Below are positions 46,781 through 57,457 of a stretch of 64,000 nucleotides of DNA, piece after piece. Every line of letters begins with the position of its first letter. Within the stretch, counting starts at the first letter, position 1. The stretch comes from Topomyia yanbarensis. Its lineage: Eukaryota > Arthropoda > Insecta > Diptera > Culicidae. The DNA is taken from assembly GCF_030247195.1 (NCBI RefSeq), contig NC_080671.1, positions 208,571,993 through 208,635,992 of the forward strand, read 5' to 3'. A program made the translations under genes and the position numbers. The notes beneath the pieces were generated by a model that had not been told where the DNA came from, made no database searches, and worked only from the letters and a program-made list of their open reading frames with translations.

Positions 46781-48411
46781 TTTTGGTTGGATTTTACGCT
46801 ATGCTGATTTCGAAAACATTTATAATCCTATAAAAACATGAATTATTCTTTTATTTGTGTTGGTGTGTTAGCACACCTTAAAATATTTTACAAGAATGTT
46901 GTAACTGATTTCTAGAAAATAGTTCAAAAATAAAAATAAAATCGTTACGTTCAGGAAGCGACGTTCAAAATCTCACGCTCACTCCTCCAAAACGAAAAGA
47001 TTTTGTATGCGGATTTAACTTGCTACATTAGTTAACTAATCTTGCTAACTAGTTGGTTTAGTTTGGAAGCAGAGTTAAATTTTCTCTTCAAAATTAATCA
47101 AACACAATTTAGTTGCTTCTTAGAATCGTTGGCAGCAGCAGGATTGTGAACTGAGAGATCTTCTCTTCATTCTCCATGACATATAAAATTTAAAACAAAA
47201 CTATTAACACTATACTCGTCACGAAAGAGGCTTGTTGTGTACGCAATTTGCTGTTATAATAAAAATGTTGACAAAAGGCCGTATTTGAAAGAATTGTAAA
47301 ACGTATTTATTTTTTTCCATCCCTGGCCTCTTTACTAGGGGGAATTGGTAGTCGAAAATCGCCGAAAAAGCTGCGTCATTTAAGTATGACCCCTTTACAA
47401 AAATGTTTCGGTATCATCTCGTATCTGTATATGATTTCTTATAGATTTTGTATCAATGAACGGCAAACCAAATATATTAAATTTCAAATTTAAATTTTTG
47501 GATTAATTTCGAATTCTTTTGGTATATCAAGAGTTTTTGATGACTTATTTGACCAATTGAGCTCTCAAATAGATGTAGGGTTACCGCCTCTAGTGGTACT
47601 TTGACCAGCAGAAATTTACTGAGCAGGGGATAGACTTCAAGAGACACATGGGTATGCGTTGAAATCAATTCGAATTTCGAATTAAAGTGATCACTCGACA
47701 GAATTTTGGAGCGCTTCCATTACTTTTTATTGTATAAAACACTTAAAAACAAATAAATATGCACTGTTTTATTTCTTATGTAGCTCGTAGCTCTACGAGG
47801 AAAAATATCTAATTTTCTTCACAATCACCGTAGAGTGTACTGTTTTGGTAAAGCACTCCACCTTTCTATGACGTTCACATTAAGTTGTATGTTTTTTCAT
47901 TTGTTGATTTAGTTGGATGTAGTGATTCGCTTTCTCGGATATTCACAAAGGATCCAAAAGCACCAACCACTCTCGCTGTGAAGGAGCTTTGCTCTGCTCC
48001 TCAGTAAACAAACACGGGGTGTGAAATCACGCTTCAGTTTCTTTCGAGAATCTTTGTGAGGAACATAGGGCCTGCAACCCGAGGATGATGTTTATGAGGG
48101 CTGGGTGCTGGGCAATTTCTGGTAAAGAAAAGGGCAACGCAAAATTGCAAAATAATCCAATGGATTCTTCCGGGCGAATTCAGATTTATCTGAACGAAGA
48201 CACGGAATTCGCCTCAAAAACCGGTGTGGCAACCCTAAGCAGGGTTTTTTTTCTTTCAATAATTACTTTCGATGCTAATCCAGCGCTTTCGAAGATTGGA
48301 AATTCAATAAATCAAAAAAATCGATTTCAAATTGGCGAAATTTGAAGACAACCTCATGACTTCTAATCAAACCATTTAATTATTTAACCCTTACAAGTCT
48401 AATCATATTTT
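46781..48411. other. No recognised feature (hAT-like element interior)
   Basis: Mixed AT-rich sequence. The short frame at 48085-48345 has no domain. No transposase remnant was found. Confidence 0.4.
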
Positions 48412-48570
48412 TGATTCGATTATAGATATTTCAACCTTAAGGTCATTCGCTTCTTCATTCAGGTTAGGAATTTTCCTTTAACAAATATCTATTCCTGTGT
48501 GCGGGATTGGGATTCGAACCCAGGTGAGCTGCGTACATGACATTCAATGTACAAATTCCGCTATGCCCGC
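48412..48570 (-). mobile_element. tRNA-derived SINE, copy 1
   Basis: On the minus strand the head (48570 to about 48501) folds like a tRNA: GCGGGCATAGC...TCACCTGGGTTCGAATCCCA...CCCGC, with a clear B box (GGTTCGAATC, complement of 48511-48520). It is followed by a tRNA-unrelated body and the end ATCTATAATCGAATCAAAA. The A box region is damaged. It lies inside the hAT-like element, the innermost layer of the nest. Confidence 0.82.
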
Positions 48571-48830
48571 TCGAGTCTGATCTTGTTTCGATGTGAGATT
48601 TACGTTGATACAAACATAGTTGATATCAAATATGCAGTAGTTTAGAATTTTCGCCATTCTAGTTACCTCATACACAAGATATTGAATTTTTAATTGAATT
48701 CTCAAATAAATTTTTATCGAAAAAGTATTTGTCAAAATTTTAGTTTCTGTTAAAAATCCGGGCCCCCTTCAAAACTCCGGGCCCGGGGGGAAACACCCCA
48801 GTCCCCCCCCTCTCGGCGGCCCTGGTTCTG

Positions 48831-48892
48831 CCTCGCTTCCCTGAGTAGGATGGAACTGTAAAATCAGTTCCTTCCTACTCAGGGAGGCGAGG
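48831..48892. repeat. 28-bp-arm hairpin
   Basis: The arm CCTCGCTTCCCTGAGTAGGA... (48831-48858) pairs with 48865-48892 with only two mismatches around a 6-base loop. It starts within the right TSD of the hAT-like element, so it belongs to the sequence that element landed in. The size and near-perfect stem resemble a small-RNA precursor, but there is no other evidence for one. Confidence 0.7.
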
Positions 48893-49367
48893 CTGCTGCC
48901 GTCTCCGGGAATCAAAATACTGCGTGAAAAATTACCCGACATACTAAATGAAAGCGCGCACGTCTGTCGTGAAATGGAGTGCAGTGTTCAAGACATTCCA
49001 ATAACATGAATCATAAATTAATTTGGCGGATAAAACATCGCATGTAAATCAATGGTTTGTAAATTAAGGGGTTACACCACTATAGAGTGCGAAAAAAGAG
49101 GCATATTTCGGGAATTTTTCTTGGCACCATAAATAGATGAAGTGAGATCTTGTTAAATGGGATTTATAACATAACAAATTTAATCGAGTAATTTCATCAC
49201 ATGATGGAGAAATCAATTTCGAAAATACAGTATGATCTCGTTTTTGGCACGTTCCATTTTTGGAATGCTCCATTTTTGGCGCACTCCGATTTTGGCAACA
49301 ATTGGGTTCCGTTTTTGGCAACATTCTTGTTGTATTTAATAAGTCTTTTAAAAATTTACAATAGATA
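48893..49367. other. No gene; tttttggca-rich segment
   Basis: The words ttttggcac/ttttggcaac repeat between 49233 and 49322 (four times), and related words occur at about 51795. They may mark the end of another decayed DNA element. Confidence 0.4.
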
Positions 49368-50296
49368 GGGTAAGATGGGGCAAATCCGACCTAGTAAATG
49401 GTTTTGGCTGTAAAATGCTCATTTTACATCGGATCAAGTCGTTTTATATACCAAATTAAAGGTAAGACTCCTGGGCAACTCTCTGTATATAGCATTTTAT
49501 TTGGATCTTGGGAATATCTTGAGTTACAAGCGTTTTACAAAAATGTTCATTTTTGCTGTTTTCAAAAATGTTGGGGTAAACCCGACCCCCTATGGTTTTG
49601 GTTGATTTAGTGCAGATATTACTCAAATTTTGTGGTTGATCAATGATAAATCAATGAATGTTGTGTTATTGAATTGTAAAATGGAAAAAAATGGAGTTCA
49701 ATGTCAATCTTGGAATGCTAAAATCACGAGCAGTAGCACGTAATGATATTCCCATGTGCATCGGAGCAATTGCTCGACAAATACTATAATCATCACGTTT
49801 TTGTGTCTTTCGTTTGTAATTATGAACCATTTTGCATAAAAATAATAAATAATAACAATAAAAATATATTTCAATTTGATAAACAAAAATTTTCTTAGCA
49901 AAAAAGCGGTCGGATTTACCCCAATATTTAGAGGTCGGATTTGCCCCACCGCGTCATTTTTCATTATGATGCAATCAAAAAAAAATATGGAAAAGGTTGA
50001 ACTAAATTCATCTATGCACTTTGTGGGACTTAAATCAAAGAATTTAAATCCACTTACATTTATTATGCAATCACTTTAACAATCAGAAATATCCTGTAAA
50101 CAATGATGCACAAAAATCACACTTTTTGTCGTATGAGCATCCCAATGTAGACTAATAAAATGCTGTCATACCACCATTATGATTATTTTTGATGCTCTAC
50201 ACGACAACATTGATATTAGTTCGCGTAGTGCTTTTGATTTTCGGTAACAGAGGGGGGTCGGGTTTACCCAACGGTCGGATTTGCCCCACCTTACCC
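49368..50296. mobile_element. 929-bp TIR element with terminal motif repeated inside
   Basis: Flanked by TA (49366-49367 and 50297-50298). The inverted ends GGGTAAGATGGGGCAAATCC and (complement) GGGTAAGGTGGGGCAAATCC differ by one base. The terminal words recur internally at about 49570-49590 (gtaaacccgacccc), 49908-49925 and 49931-49948 (gtcggatttaccccaa, gtcggatttgccccac) and 50255-50272. No transposase. Probably a Tc1/mariner-type MITE, judging from the TA target. Confidence 0.75.
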
Positions 50297-50298
50297 TA

Positions 50299-51462
50299 TT
50301 TTTGTATCAATTCATATCACATTTGACTTTTTTTTTCCAAACATTGGAGTCATATTAACCATTAAAGGCGCAAATCAATTTTTTTATCAAATTTTGTGGA
50401 AATTGTCTCATAGCTTCAATACATTACTGTGATAATTTTGAGATGGTTTTCGCAATGTTGTTTCAAAACAGCGTTGTGCATTTTAGGGTTAACTAAATTT
50501 TACACTATGCGTGTTGTATTTAATGATTACAATCAGTATATAAATCAATTATTTATGTATAACTGGTAGCAGTGTAACTAGTGTCTGACGGAATCAATTT
50601 TTATAATAAAACCCAGAGTATTTGCAATTTGAGAGTCAAGTACAGAGGAATGCGCATGCGTGCATAATAAGACTAGTTCTGGAGAAAATTTTGAATAGAA
50701 CCTTGGTAACATTGCGAGCCTCTTTCTCTTTCGATTATTACGATTTCACTACAAAACTTGACATAGCCCCCAAATAGTTTGTTTTAGGTTTATGTCTTTG
50801 GCAAATTTATTAGTTTTTTTTGTGATGGAATTAGGGTGGTCCTTGTGGTTAGGGTGTTTAAAGTACGGACTGTTTAGATGTGTAAAGTTTACCTGCGCAA
50901 GGCCCTACAACATAATAACACAAATAAATTGAAGCAAGTTTGCTGAATAAACAGGGCGATGTATAATGGATAATTTGTTATAATATTTTAAAAAGATTTG
51001 AGGTAGGGTGGCTCTTGAAAAATCGGGTTGCTTACCTCTCTAATGCATTGTTCTTGAGATCTTTGGAACTTTCATTGGAGCTTATTTTTACCGTAGCACT
51101 GATGTTTCAATCCATTTTGTTTGATCAGTTGCAAGTGATTTTTACAACAAAAATGTTTTTTTTTCTCAAACCTACATATCTTCAAGCATTGCAATTCGAT
51201 TTTCAATCTATTAATTGCATTTGAAAGATCAACGATTGATTCGTTATGGAGAGTCAATAAATGTATTTATTTTTTAAAAGAGCTGTGTTTTTTAAACAAA
51301 ATTGTTCATAAATTTTCAGAAAGAAGAGATAATAGCCCCAGGAGTGAAATCAACACTACCATGCAGTGAATCGTTTGAGTTTTGACGTCCAGTGGACCGA
51401 ATAACAGCGATTCGGATTAAATGATATGTTACACCTACGCTCGAGAAGTGCACCAAGATTGT
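50299..51462. other. No recognised feature
   Basis: AT-rich. The 69-codon frame at 51015 and its opposite-strand counterpart look non-coding. Confidence 0.4.
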
Positions 51463-51474
51463 GAGAATTCTACT

Positions 51475-51643
51475 TTTTTATTTTGATTATAGATATTTTA
51501 ACCTTAGGGCCATTCGCCGCCTTTCGGGTTAGAGACATGTTTTTTGGAAATATCTCTAACCCTCTGTGCGGGGTTGGGAATTGAACCCAGGTGAGCTGTG
51601 CACAAGGCAATCGATTTACTGATTGAGCTATGCCCGCTATCTC
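51475..51643 (-). mobile_element. tRNA-derived SINE, copy 2 (complete)
   Basis: Flanked by an exact 12-bp TSD, GAGAATTCTACT, at 51463-51474 and 51644-51655. The minus strand reads GCGGGCATAGCTCA...GGTTCAATTCCCAACCCCGC (both RNA polymerase III boxes present), then a ~70-bp body and the tail ATCTATAATCAAAATAAAA. This is the best-preserved of three copies. Confidence 0.9.
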
Positions 51644-51655
51644 GAGAATTCTACT

Positions 51656-52319
51656 GGATGACAACTGAATTGGATAAAAACATGAATAAAATTGAATTTG
51701 CTTATTTTTTCTTTCATCTTATTCCATTTCACATAATATTAAACATCCTTGAAACATTTTAGAAGTCGTAAATTGAAAATCCATACTTTAAAAATAAGAT
51801 TCTATTTTTGGCACGGTTCTGGTTTTGGTAACTGAAAAAAATAAAATTGTTGCAAAAAACGAAAGTAGCCAAAGTGACAACAATTGGGTAATCTGAATTT
51901 TGTTTCTCGCAAAAACTTGATTCGTCGATGTCGATCTGTAAAAAAATCTACATATAATGTTATGGAGAATAAACTTCTTAAGGGGAGGTTAGTTTTTCTT
52001 TTGGACGTAAACTAGGTAAAGTTTAAAATTGTTTGTGGAATAATTAAAAGACGTAGGAACTTTCGGCGATTTCTGTCTGCGAATCCGCGCGAAGCATGGT
52101 CCGAAAACTACGAGCCTGAAGTAAACTGAAAACAAAGATCATTACAATTTATTAAAAGTCCATAATTTCATAATTTAATTTCGGATCTCTAAGATAAGAA
52201 AAATATACTTAAGTAAGGATTTACTCGAAATCAGCTTGGTTTGTCTGCTAAAGCTCATCAAACTAACCAACTATCTGGTCTTCACTGTATTCCCCAAAAC
52301 AAATAATTTTGTTTTTAAA
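51656..52319. other. No recognised feature
   Basis: AT-rich; contains a ttttggcac/ttttggtaac segment near 51795. Confidence 0.4.
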
Positions 52320-52449
52320 TTTTTGATTATAGTGGTTTTAACCTTAGAGTCATTCGCCTCTTTTCGAGTTAGAGAAATATCTTTTCGAAAAATCTCTAAC
52401 CCTATGTGCGGGGTTGGGAATCGAACCCAGGTGAGCTGCGTACAAGGTC
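52320..52449 (-). mobile_element. tRNA-derived SINE, copy 3 (5'-truncated)
   Basis: Same body, tail and B box (GGTTCGATTCCCAACCCCGC on the minus strand) as the other copies, but the acceptor/A-box half is missing after the anticodon region (52449). Confidence 0.82.
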
Positions 52450-52972
52450 ACAAAAAAGAAAAAAACAACCTTTTTATTTTCTTCCAAAGGATAATGAACA
52501 TCCAATTCAGTCTGCAAATTATTACAGACAAAATCTTTTACAAGTAAAGCCATAAAATAAATATTATAAAATTAATACTTCATTAAAATTCAGAAAATGT
52601 CTGTGGTTACTCGTATATGTACATTACTTAGCATACATCGTTCTCGCAGACAGCTAAATCGATTATTACAATCTTCCCTTCGTTTAAAGGCTAATCAAAT
52701 GCATGTTTAACATATAGATAAGAAAAAAAAGTTCTCGTGGTCAGAAACAATTTGATAAAAAGTTTAATGATCTGATGCATTTTGCATAAGCGGTCCAGGG
52801 TTGGGGTAATTCAAACTTCTGATGTACTTTTGAGGTGAAGTGTTTATACACAATAAAAGTAAGAGATCGAACCTTAACAGCAAAAATATGCGCCATTGAT
52901 CAGGCTTTCCAGCAAAAACTAAGTCCAGCAAGTCGGTTAACACATTTCAGATCAATAGTGCATAAACCCTTA
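52450..52972. other. No recognised feature
   Basis: AT-rich, no gene. Confidence 0.4.
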
Positions 52973-53204
52973 CAGGGTCGGATCAAAAAAATCTGAGGGG
53001 GTCCGAAACTGCGATTTTGAAATGTTCTTTGCACAATATGTAACATATAATAACCTCATTTAATAAAAATTATTTTTGGTGGTCTAATTTGATTTGGAAC
53101 GAATTTGAGTTTAAAATGAATTAAAATAGAAACTATTTTAAAATTTCTACACGAGTTGAAAAATTTCGGGAGGGGTCCGGACCCTTCCCCTGGATTCGCC
53201 ACTG
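52973..53204. mobile_element. 232-bp hAT-type MITE
   Basis: Exact 8-bp TSD AACCCTTA at 52965-52972 and 53205-53212. Ends CAGGGTCGGATC and (complement) CAGTGGCGAATCC, with mirrored G/C-rich blocks (gagggggtccg and gtccggacccttcccc). 8-bp TSD plus CAG ends indicate hAT mobilisation. Confidence 0.85.
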
Positions 53205-53212
53205 AACCCTTA

Positions 53213-54339
53213 CTAGGTACGAATTAACCCAGGTCCCCTAGGCCTTTCTCAAGGACCGACTGGATACTATATTGCTCTCATATGCAAATCTTTCTTTTCG
53301 ATAAGTATGCTACATTTATAACTCAATTTGTTACGAAAACAGCATTGCAATAAAATTCTGTTATGTCATGTTGATCGGATATGTATAGGAAAACTAGTAA
53401 ATGTGTTGAAAAGAATAATTACCTAAAATTTGCTTGCGAAAATTGAAAATGACACCATCGTTATTTTGTTCTACAAAAATTCTTACTGACGATGGCGGTA
53501 ATGTATATATTTTCACATTCAATTTCTGTTTCCGACTCTGCACTTGCTAGGATAGTTCGCATTGGACCTGCAGACTCAATTTCCGAATAACCCTGTCTTA
53601 AGCAATAAACTGTACCAAATATTTGAAAAAGAAAAAAAGTTTTGATGAACATTAGCAGTTTAAAAACACTATAGCACAGTGACAATATTATCGTGTAGCC
53701 ATAAGTTTGCAGAGAATACAAAATATTTCCTTATATTGTTATAGACCGAAAAATGGCGACAATTTCATTCCTATCACCCTTATGCTTTTTGATTCTTCAT
53801 GCAATGGCTCGTGATTATGATTAGTGGGTAATGCTTGATAAACTTATAATGAGAGGACTGCTCAGTGCTATGGGCGGTGGACCTGCTGCAATGGTTGGTA
53901 GTAATACACACACATCATTGGATGCGCGATATTTTCTTTCAAAATAACTGTGCATCTGCACACGTTCGAGCGCTATGCATCTGGTAGCCTTTTTATCTAC
54001 TGACTCTTTATCCGGCAGCCAAACACAACACACATTCTTGCAAAAAAAATTCTCACTAGTGGCGAAAATCGCATTCGCATGAAAATGATGCCTCCAGACT
54101 CAGTGAGCGTGGCATTCAGAAGAATTTGATTCATCCATCGAACGAAATGCTGTGTGAACAATTCTAAGCTAGATTGTGCCAGCCTTTACTCAACAACGCC
54201 ACTCATCAGGCATTGTATTCATCGCATGAACAGATAGCGGGGGATGAACAAACTCTTATGAGATTCGACGTGTGCATCATCACAGCACAAAGCGAAACGG
54301 AAAAAAAATCGACGTTCACTCAGCAATCAACAAGCTTGG
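53213..54339. other. No gene; right end of the 9.8-kb insertion
   Basis: Short frames at 53461 and 53821 on the minus strand carry no domain. From about 54050 the sequence becomes richer in ATTCG/CGAAT words, as at the left end of the insertion. Confidence 0.4.
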
Positions 54340-55539
54340 CTGTTGCCGAAGCCCGGGAAGCCGCCAGGCGACCCATCGGCGTACAGACCAATCTGTCTGA
54401 TCGACACGACTGGCAAACCGCTTGAGAGGATTATCCTCAACAGGCTAACCCCGTACGCGGAAGGTACGGACGGCCTGTCAAGCAACCAGTTTGGCTTTCG
54501 GAAGGGTAAGTCCACAGTGGACGCTCTCAACTCAGTGATAAATACTGCCGAGATAGCGATCCAACGAAAAAGGCGAGGCATTCGATACTGTGCGTTAGTG
54601 ACACACGTGAAGAACGCATTCAACAGCGCAAGCTGGGATGCCATCGCTCTCTCGTTACACCGGCTTAGCCTACCGGTGGGTCTGTACCGGATCCTGGAAA
54701 GTTACTTCCAGAACCGCGTACTGCTATACGAGACCGATGCCGGTCAGAAAAGGGTTCCGATTACCGCCGGAGTCCCGCAGGGCTCGATCCTAGGCCCGGT
54801 GCTATGGAACCTTATGTATGACGGGGTTCTGAGACTGAAGTTCCCTCCTGGGGTCAAGATCGTCGGCTTTGCTAACGACGTAACCTTGGAGGTCTACGGT
54901 GAGTCAATCCATGCGGTCGAACTAACCGCAGAACACGCGATCAACACGGTGGAGGAATGGATGAGCGCGAGAGGCCTGGAGCTCGCTCATCATAAGACGG
55001 AGGTAGTTATCGTCAACAACCGCAAGTCGGCACAACATGCAGTTATCCATGTGGAAGAAGTCGCGATCATTTCACAGCGAAGTCTGAAGTTTCTCGGAGT
55101 CATTATAGACAAACTGACCTTCGGCAGCCATGTCGACTATACATGCAAGAAAGCGTCGACTGCTGTTGCGGCTCTATCGAGGATGATGTCCAACATCTCA
55201 AAGGTGTGCGCCAGTAGACGTAGGTTACTGGCAGGCGTTGCCGTATCTATCCTCAGGTACGGCGGCCCGTCATGGTCAAGAGCACTGAGGGTAACCAGTT
55301 ACCTATAGAAACTGGAGAACACCTACCGCGTGATGTGCCTCAGAGTGATATCTGCCTACCGCACGGTATCACACGATGCATCCTGCGTGATAGCGAGCAT
55401 GATGCCAGTCGGGCTGGTCATTCGGGAAGATGAGGAGTGTTTCGAGCTACGTGGAAATAGAGGAGCCCGCGAGCGCACCAGGGTGACCTCGGTCGCCAGA
55501 TGGCAGCGTGAAAGGGACAACTCCTCGAAAGGTAAATAG
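54340..55539 (+). pseudogene. R1-type LINE ORF2, RT core and C-terminus
   Basis: Resumes RT at PKPGKPPGDPSAYRPICLID. Motifs: QFGFRKGKSTVDALNSVINT, TAGVPQGSILGPVLWNLMYD, then FANDVTLEVY. The active-site FADD has become FAND, and the first catalytic Asp motif is damaged (CALVTHVKNAFNSASW, one residue short and without Asp). A stop at 55306-55308 interrupts the C-terminal region, which resumes in frame (ENTYRVMCLRVISAYRTVSH) and ends at 55539 in WQRERDNSSKGK. The terminal Cys/His domain is missing. Catalytically dead. Confidence 0.9.
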
Positions 55540-56493
55540 ACGTCGGGCACGGCTAACTAGTGATTGGTTAGCTGGAGCGAAAAAGGCCAAGCGCAAAAAA
55601 ATGGAGTGAATGGTCTGTTCATGCTGAGGCAGGTTTGGCGCAGCGACTGGCAACCGCGTAAGGGGTAAACCCAGCCACCCCGAAGCAAGACAGAAGAGTG
55701 AGTGTATAGGCGTATAAGTGGACTGCCTCATGCCAAGACGGGAGGGTCGTAGCGTAGTATGTTGGGACTTAGCTATCGATGCCTCATGGCGTGGCAAAGG
55801 AGTGAAAGGGTGAGCATCCAAGTCAGTCTCACACGGCATGTTAAGGGTGAGCACAAAAGTCAGCCTCACATGGTATGGTAGGGGCTAGCACAAAAGTAAG
55901 CCTAGCAAGGAATGAAAGAGGTGAGCACACAAGTCAGCCTCGCATGGTATGTCAGAAGTGGGGCCTAATAAAAATGTCCCACATGGGATGTCAGGGGGAG
56001 TGACAGAGGTACAATAGAGTGGCACGATTGAGAGTGAACCAGGTGATATGGTGAGCACCCAAGTCAGCCTCACATGGTATGGGTGGGGCGAGCACAAAAG
56101 TCAGCCTAGCAAGGAATGAGTAAGGTGAGCACACAAGTCAGCCTCGCAAGGAACGAAAAAGGTGAGCACAAAAGTCAGCCTCATGTGGGAGTGTTTGAGA
56201 GTGAATCAAGGTGCGATAGAGAGAGCACCCAAGTAAGCCTCATACAGGACGTATGAACGCGTGAGTGAGAGTGAATGAGTACATTAAGTACAGCCATCCC
56301 CCCAGAAGTAATACCGAGAGGTAGTTCCTGGAAGGAACTATGGCGGAGCCCAATAGAGTTTAGTCGGTATTAATGGCAGCGTCACTATTCGAGCCCGACA
56401 CGCCCCCAGTGCACCCCGTGCGGTAGCTTGGACCCTACCAATAGCACGTGTACTGGGCTAGGACGTAAAGGTCTTCTCCATTGTCAAAAAAGG
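55540..56493 (+). repeat. R1-type LINE 3' UTR with 37-bp tandem repeat
   Basis: Between 55808 and 56270 the unit ggtgagcacaaaagtcagcc...tcacatggtatg recurs about nine times at ~37-bp spacing, with a diverged interruption at 55960-56045. Alternating variants (aagtcagcctcacatgg, aagtcagcctagcaagg, cacaagtcagcctcgca) suggest a three-unit higher-order pattern. The remainder to 56493 is unique, ending ttgtcaaaaaagg before the TSD. Confidence 0.85.
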
Positions 56494-57026
56494 TCGATGA
56501 AAGAGGATTCCACATCGACAACGAGAAAATAACGAGCATCATTGTCAGAACTTCGAAGCTTTTTAGGACTGGCGTCATATCTCAGTTCATATTTGAAAAA
56601 CTTCGCCGACATCTCTAGTCCATTATGGGCTGCAACGACCTCCTAACAGTGGTCATGGGGACCGGAGCAGGCAAAAGCCTTTGAGACGGTCAGACAGAAA
56701 ATTATTGATTGCACGCTATCGCTAGGATTTTTCTCAGAGCAAGATAAAACAATACTCTACACAGACGCCTCCCCCGTCGCGTTGGGAGCCGTACTTGTGC
56801 AATAAGGATCGAATCATGCACCTCGCATAATAAGTTTTGCTTCAAAGTCCCTAACTTCTACCGAAAAAAAAATACACCCAGAATCAACGGGAAGCGTTGG
56901 GAGCGGTCTGGGCTGTGGAACACTTTTCCTACTTCCTGCTTGGCAGACACTTCACGCTCCGAACAGATGCGCAGGGGGTCGCTTTTATTCTCAATAGATC
57001 AAAAGTGGACTCAAGGCGAGCTTTAA
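56494..57026 (+). pseudogene. gypsy2 RT end and RNase H
   Basis: Picks up at RGFHIDNEKI after the LINE. Frames are badly broken to 56720. RNase H then reads TILYTDASPVALGAVLVQ, REALGAVWAVEHFSYFLLGR and HFTLRTDAQGVAFILNRS. It is interrupted at 57026 by the TTAA-flanked insertion and continues at 57458. Confidence 0.8.
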
Positions 57027-57453
57027 GGTGAAGCGATGTCAAAATCACAACAAAGGTTCGGTTATGTTCTGCTATGTTCGGGTTACGTTCAGCATCTGTG
57101 TGCGGCTAGAAAGTGCTATACCGATATGAGATGACACGCACACAAGCGTATCGTTCAGCAATCAGCTGACTGATTTTTGCACCACGTGTTTCATTTGTTT
57201 TGAAAAATAAAAAGGTACAAATTTCCCAAACGAATCAAAATTCGGTGAAGAAAATCTATTCATCAGCTTGTGCTAACATGCCTGCATACAGTGATACAAT
57301 TTCCAAGCAATCTGAGATAAGACATTCAAGTTACAAAAGATTTTGTTTTGCGCGCCAATGCAATGTTTTGATTTTGACGATGAAATAAAAAGAAGAAGCA
57401 GAAACGACGGCAGCCATTTTAGCTGCCACCTTGTGGCTCTATTCAGCATGTCC
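57027..57453. mobile_element. 427-bp insertion at a TTAA site
   Basis: TTAA at 57023-57026 and 57454-57457. Removing the insert and one TTAA restores the RNase H frame (RAL joined to TRADGWALRLSPY). The ends (GGTGAAGCG... and, complemented, GGACATGCTG...) lack the CCCT of piggyBac, so the family is undetermined. Confidence 0.7.
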
Positions 57454-57457
57454 TTAA

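Larger units (their letters stand above)
44951..48824. mobile_element. 3.9-kb non-autonomous hAT-like element
   Basis: Ends CAGGGCCGCAGAGAG (44951) and, complemented from 48824, CAGGGCCGCCGAGAG. CAGGG ends are classic for hAT. Flanking GTTCTGC(C) at 44944-44950 and 48825-48832 is a TSD of 7 bp, or 8 bp if one C was lost at the left. GGGCCCGGGG motifs occur inside both ends. No transposase ORF. The interior contains the A-rich tract (45130-46780) and a SINE (48412-48570). Confidence 0.78.
44527..54339. mobile_element. 9.8-kb composite insertion in R1 ORF2
   Basis: Splits RT exactly between KLVLLP and KPGKPPGDPSAYRP. CTGTTGCC occurs at 44519-44526 and 54340-54347 and restores the frame, fitting an 8-bp TSD. 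The termini (AAGGTTGTATATTTTC... and, complemented, CCAAGCTTGTTGATTGC...) share a weak (CC)AAGnTTGT inverted motif. Both end regions (44540-44870 and 54060-54260) hold scattered ATTCG/CGAAT words, as in hAT subterminal regions. No transposase is seen. The interior carries a hAT-like element, SINEs and TIR elements listed separately. Probably a non-autonomous DNA element inflated by later insertions; its identity is inference. Confidence 0.65.
38971..56493 (+). mobile_element. R1-clade LINE, nested in gypsy2 and itself split twice
   Basis: Non-LTR retrotransposon bounded by TSD TCGATGAA at 38963-38970 and 56494-56501. Subtracting the insertions at 40544-42833 and 44527-54339 leaves about 5.4 kb. 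It has a GC-richer coding bias than its host. Order: 5' UTR, ORF1 with zinc knuckles, ORF2 with endonuclease and RT, and a 3' UTR with a 37-bp tandem array. It ends in a short A-run before the TSD. It lacks rDNA context, so it is one of the mosquito R1-like families with other targets. ORF2 carries stops and active-site losses, so the copy is dead. Confidence 0.9.

Noticed and set aside
48500..48570. Functional tRNA gene
   Set aside because: It has a B box and acceptor-like ends but a damaged A-box arm, and it continues into a body shared with two other copies, one with a TSD; it is a SINE head.
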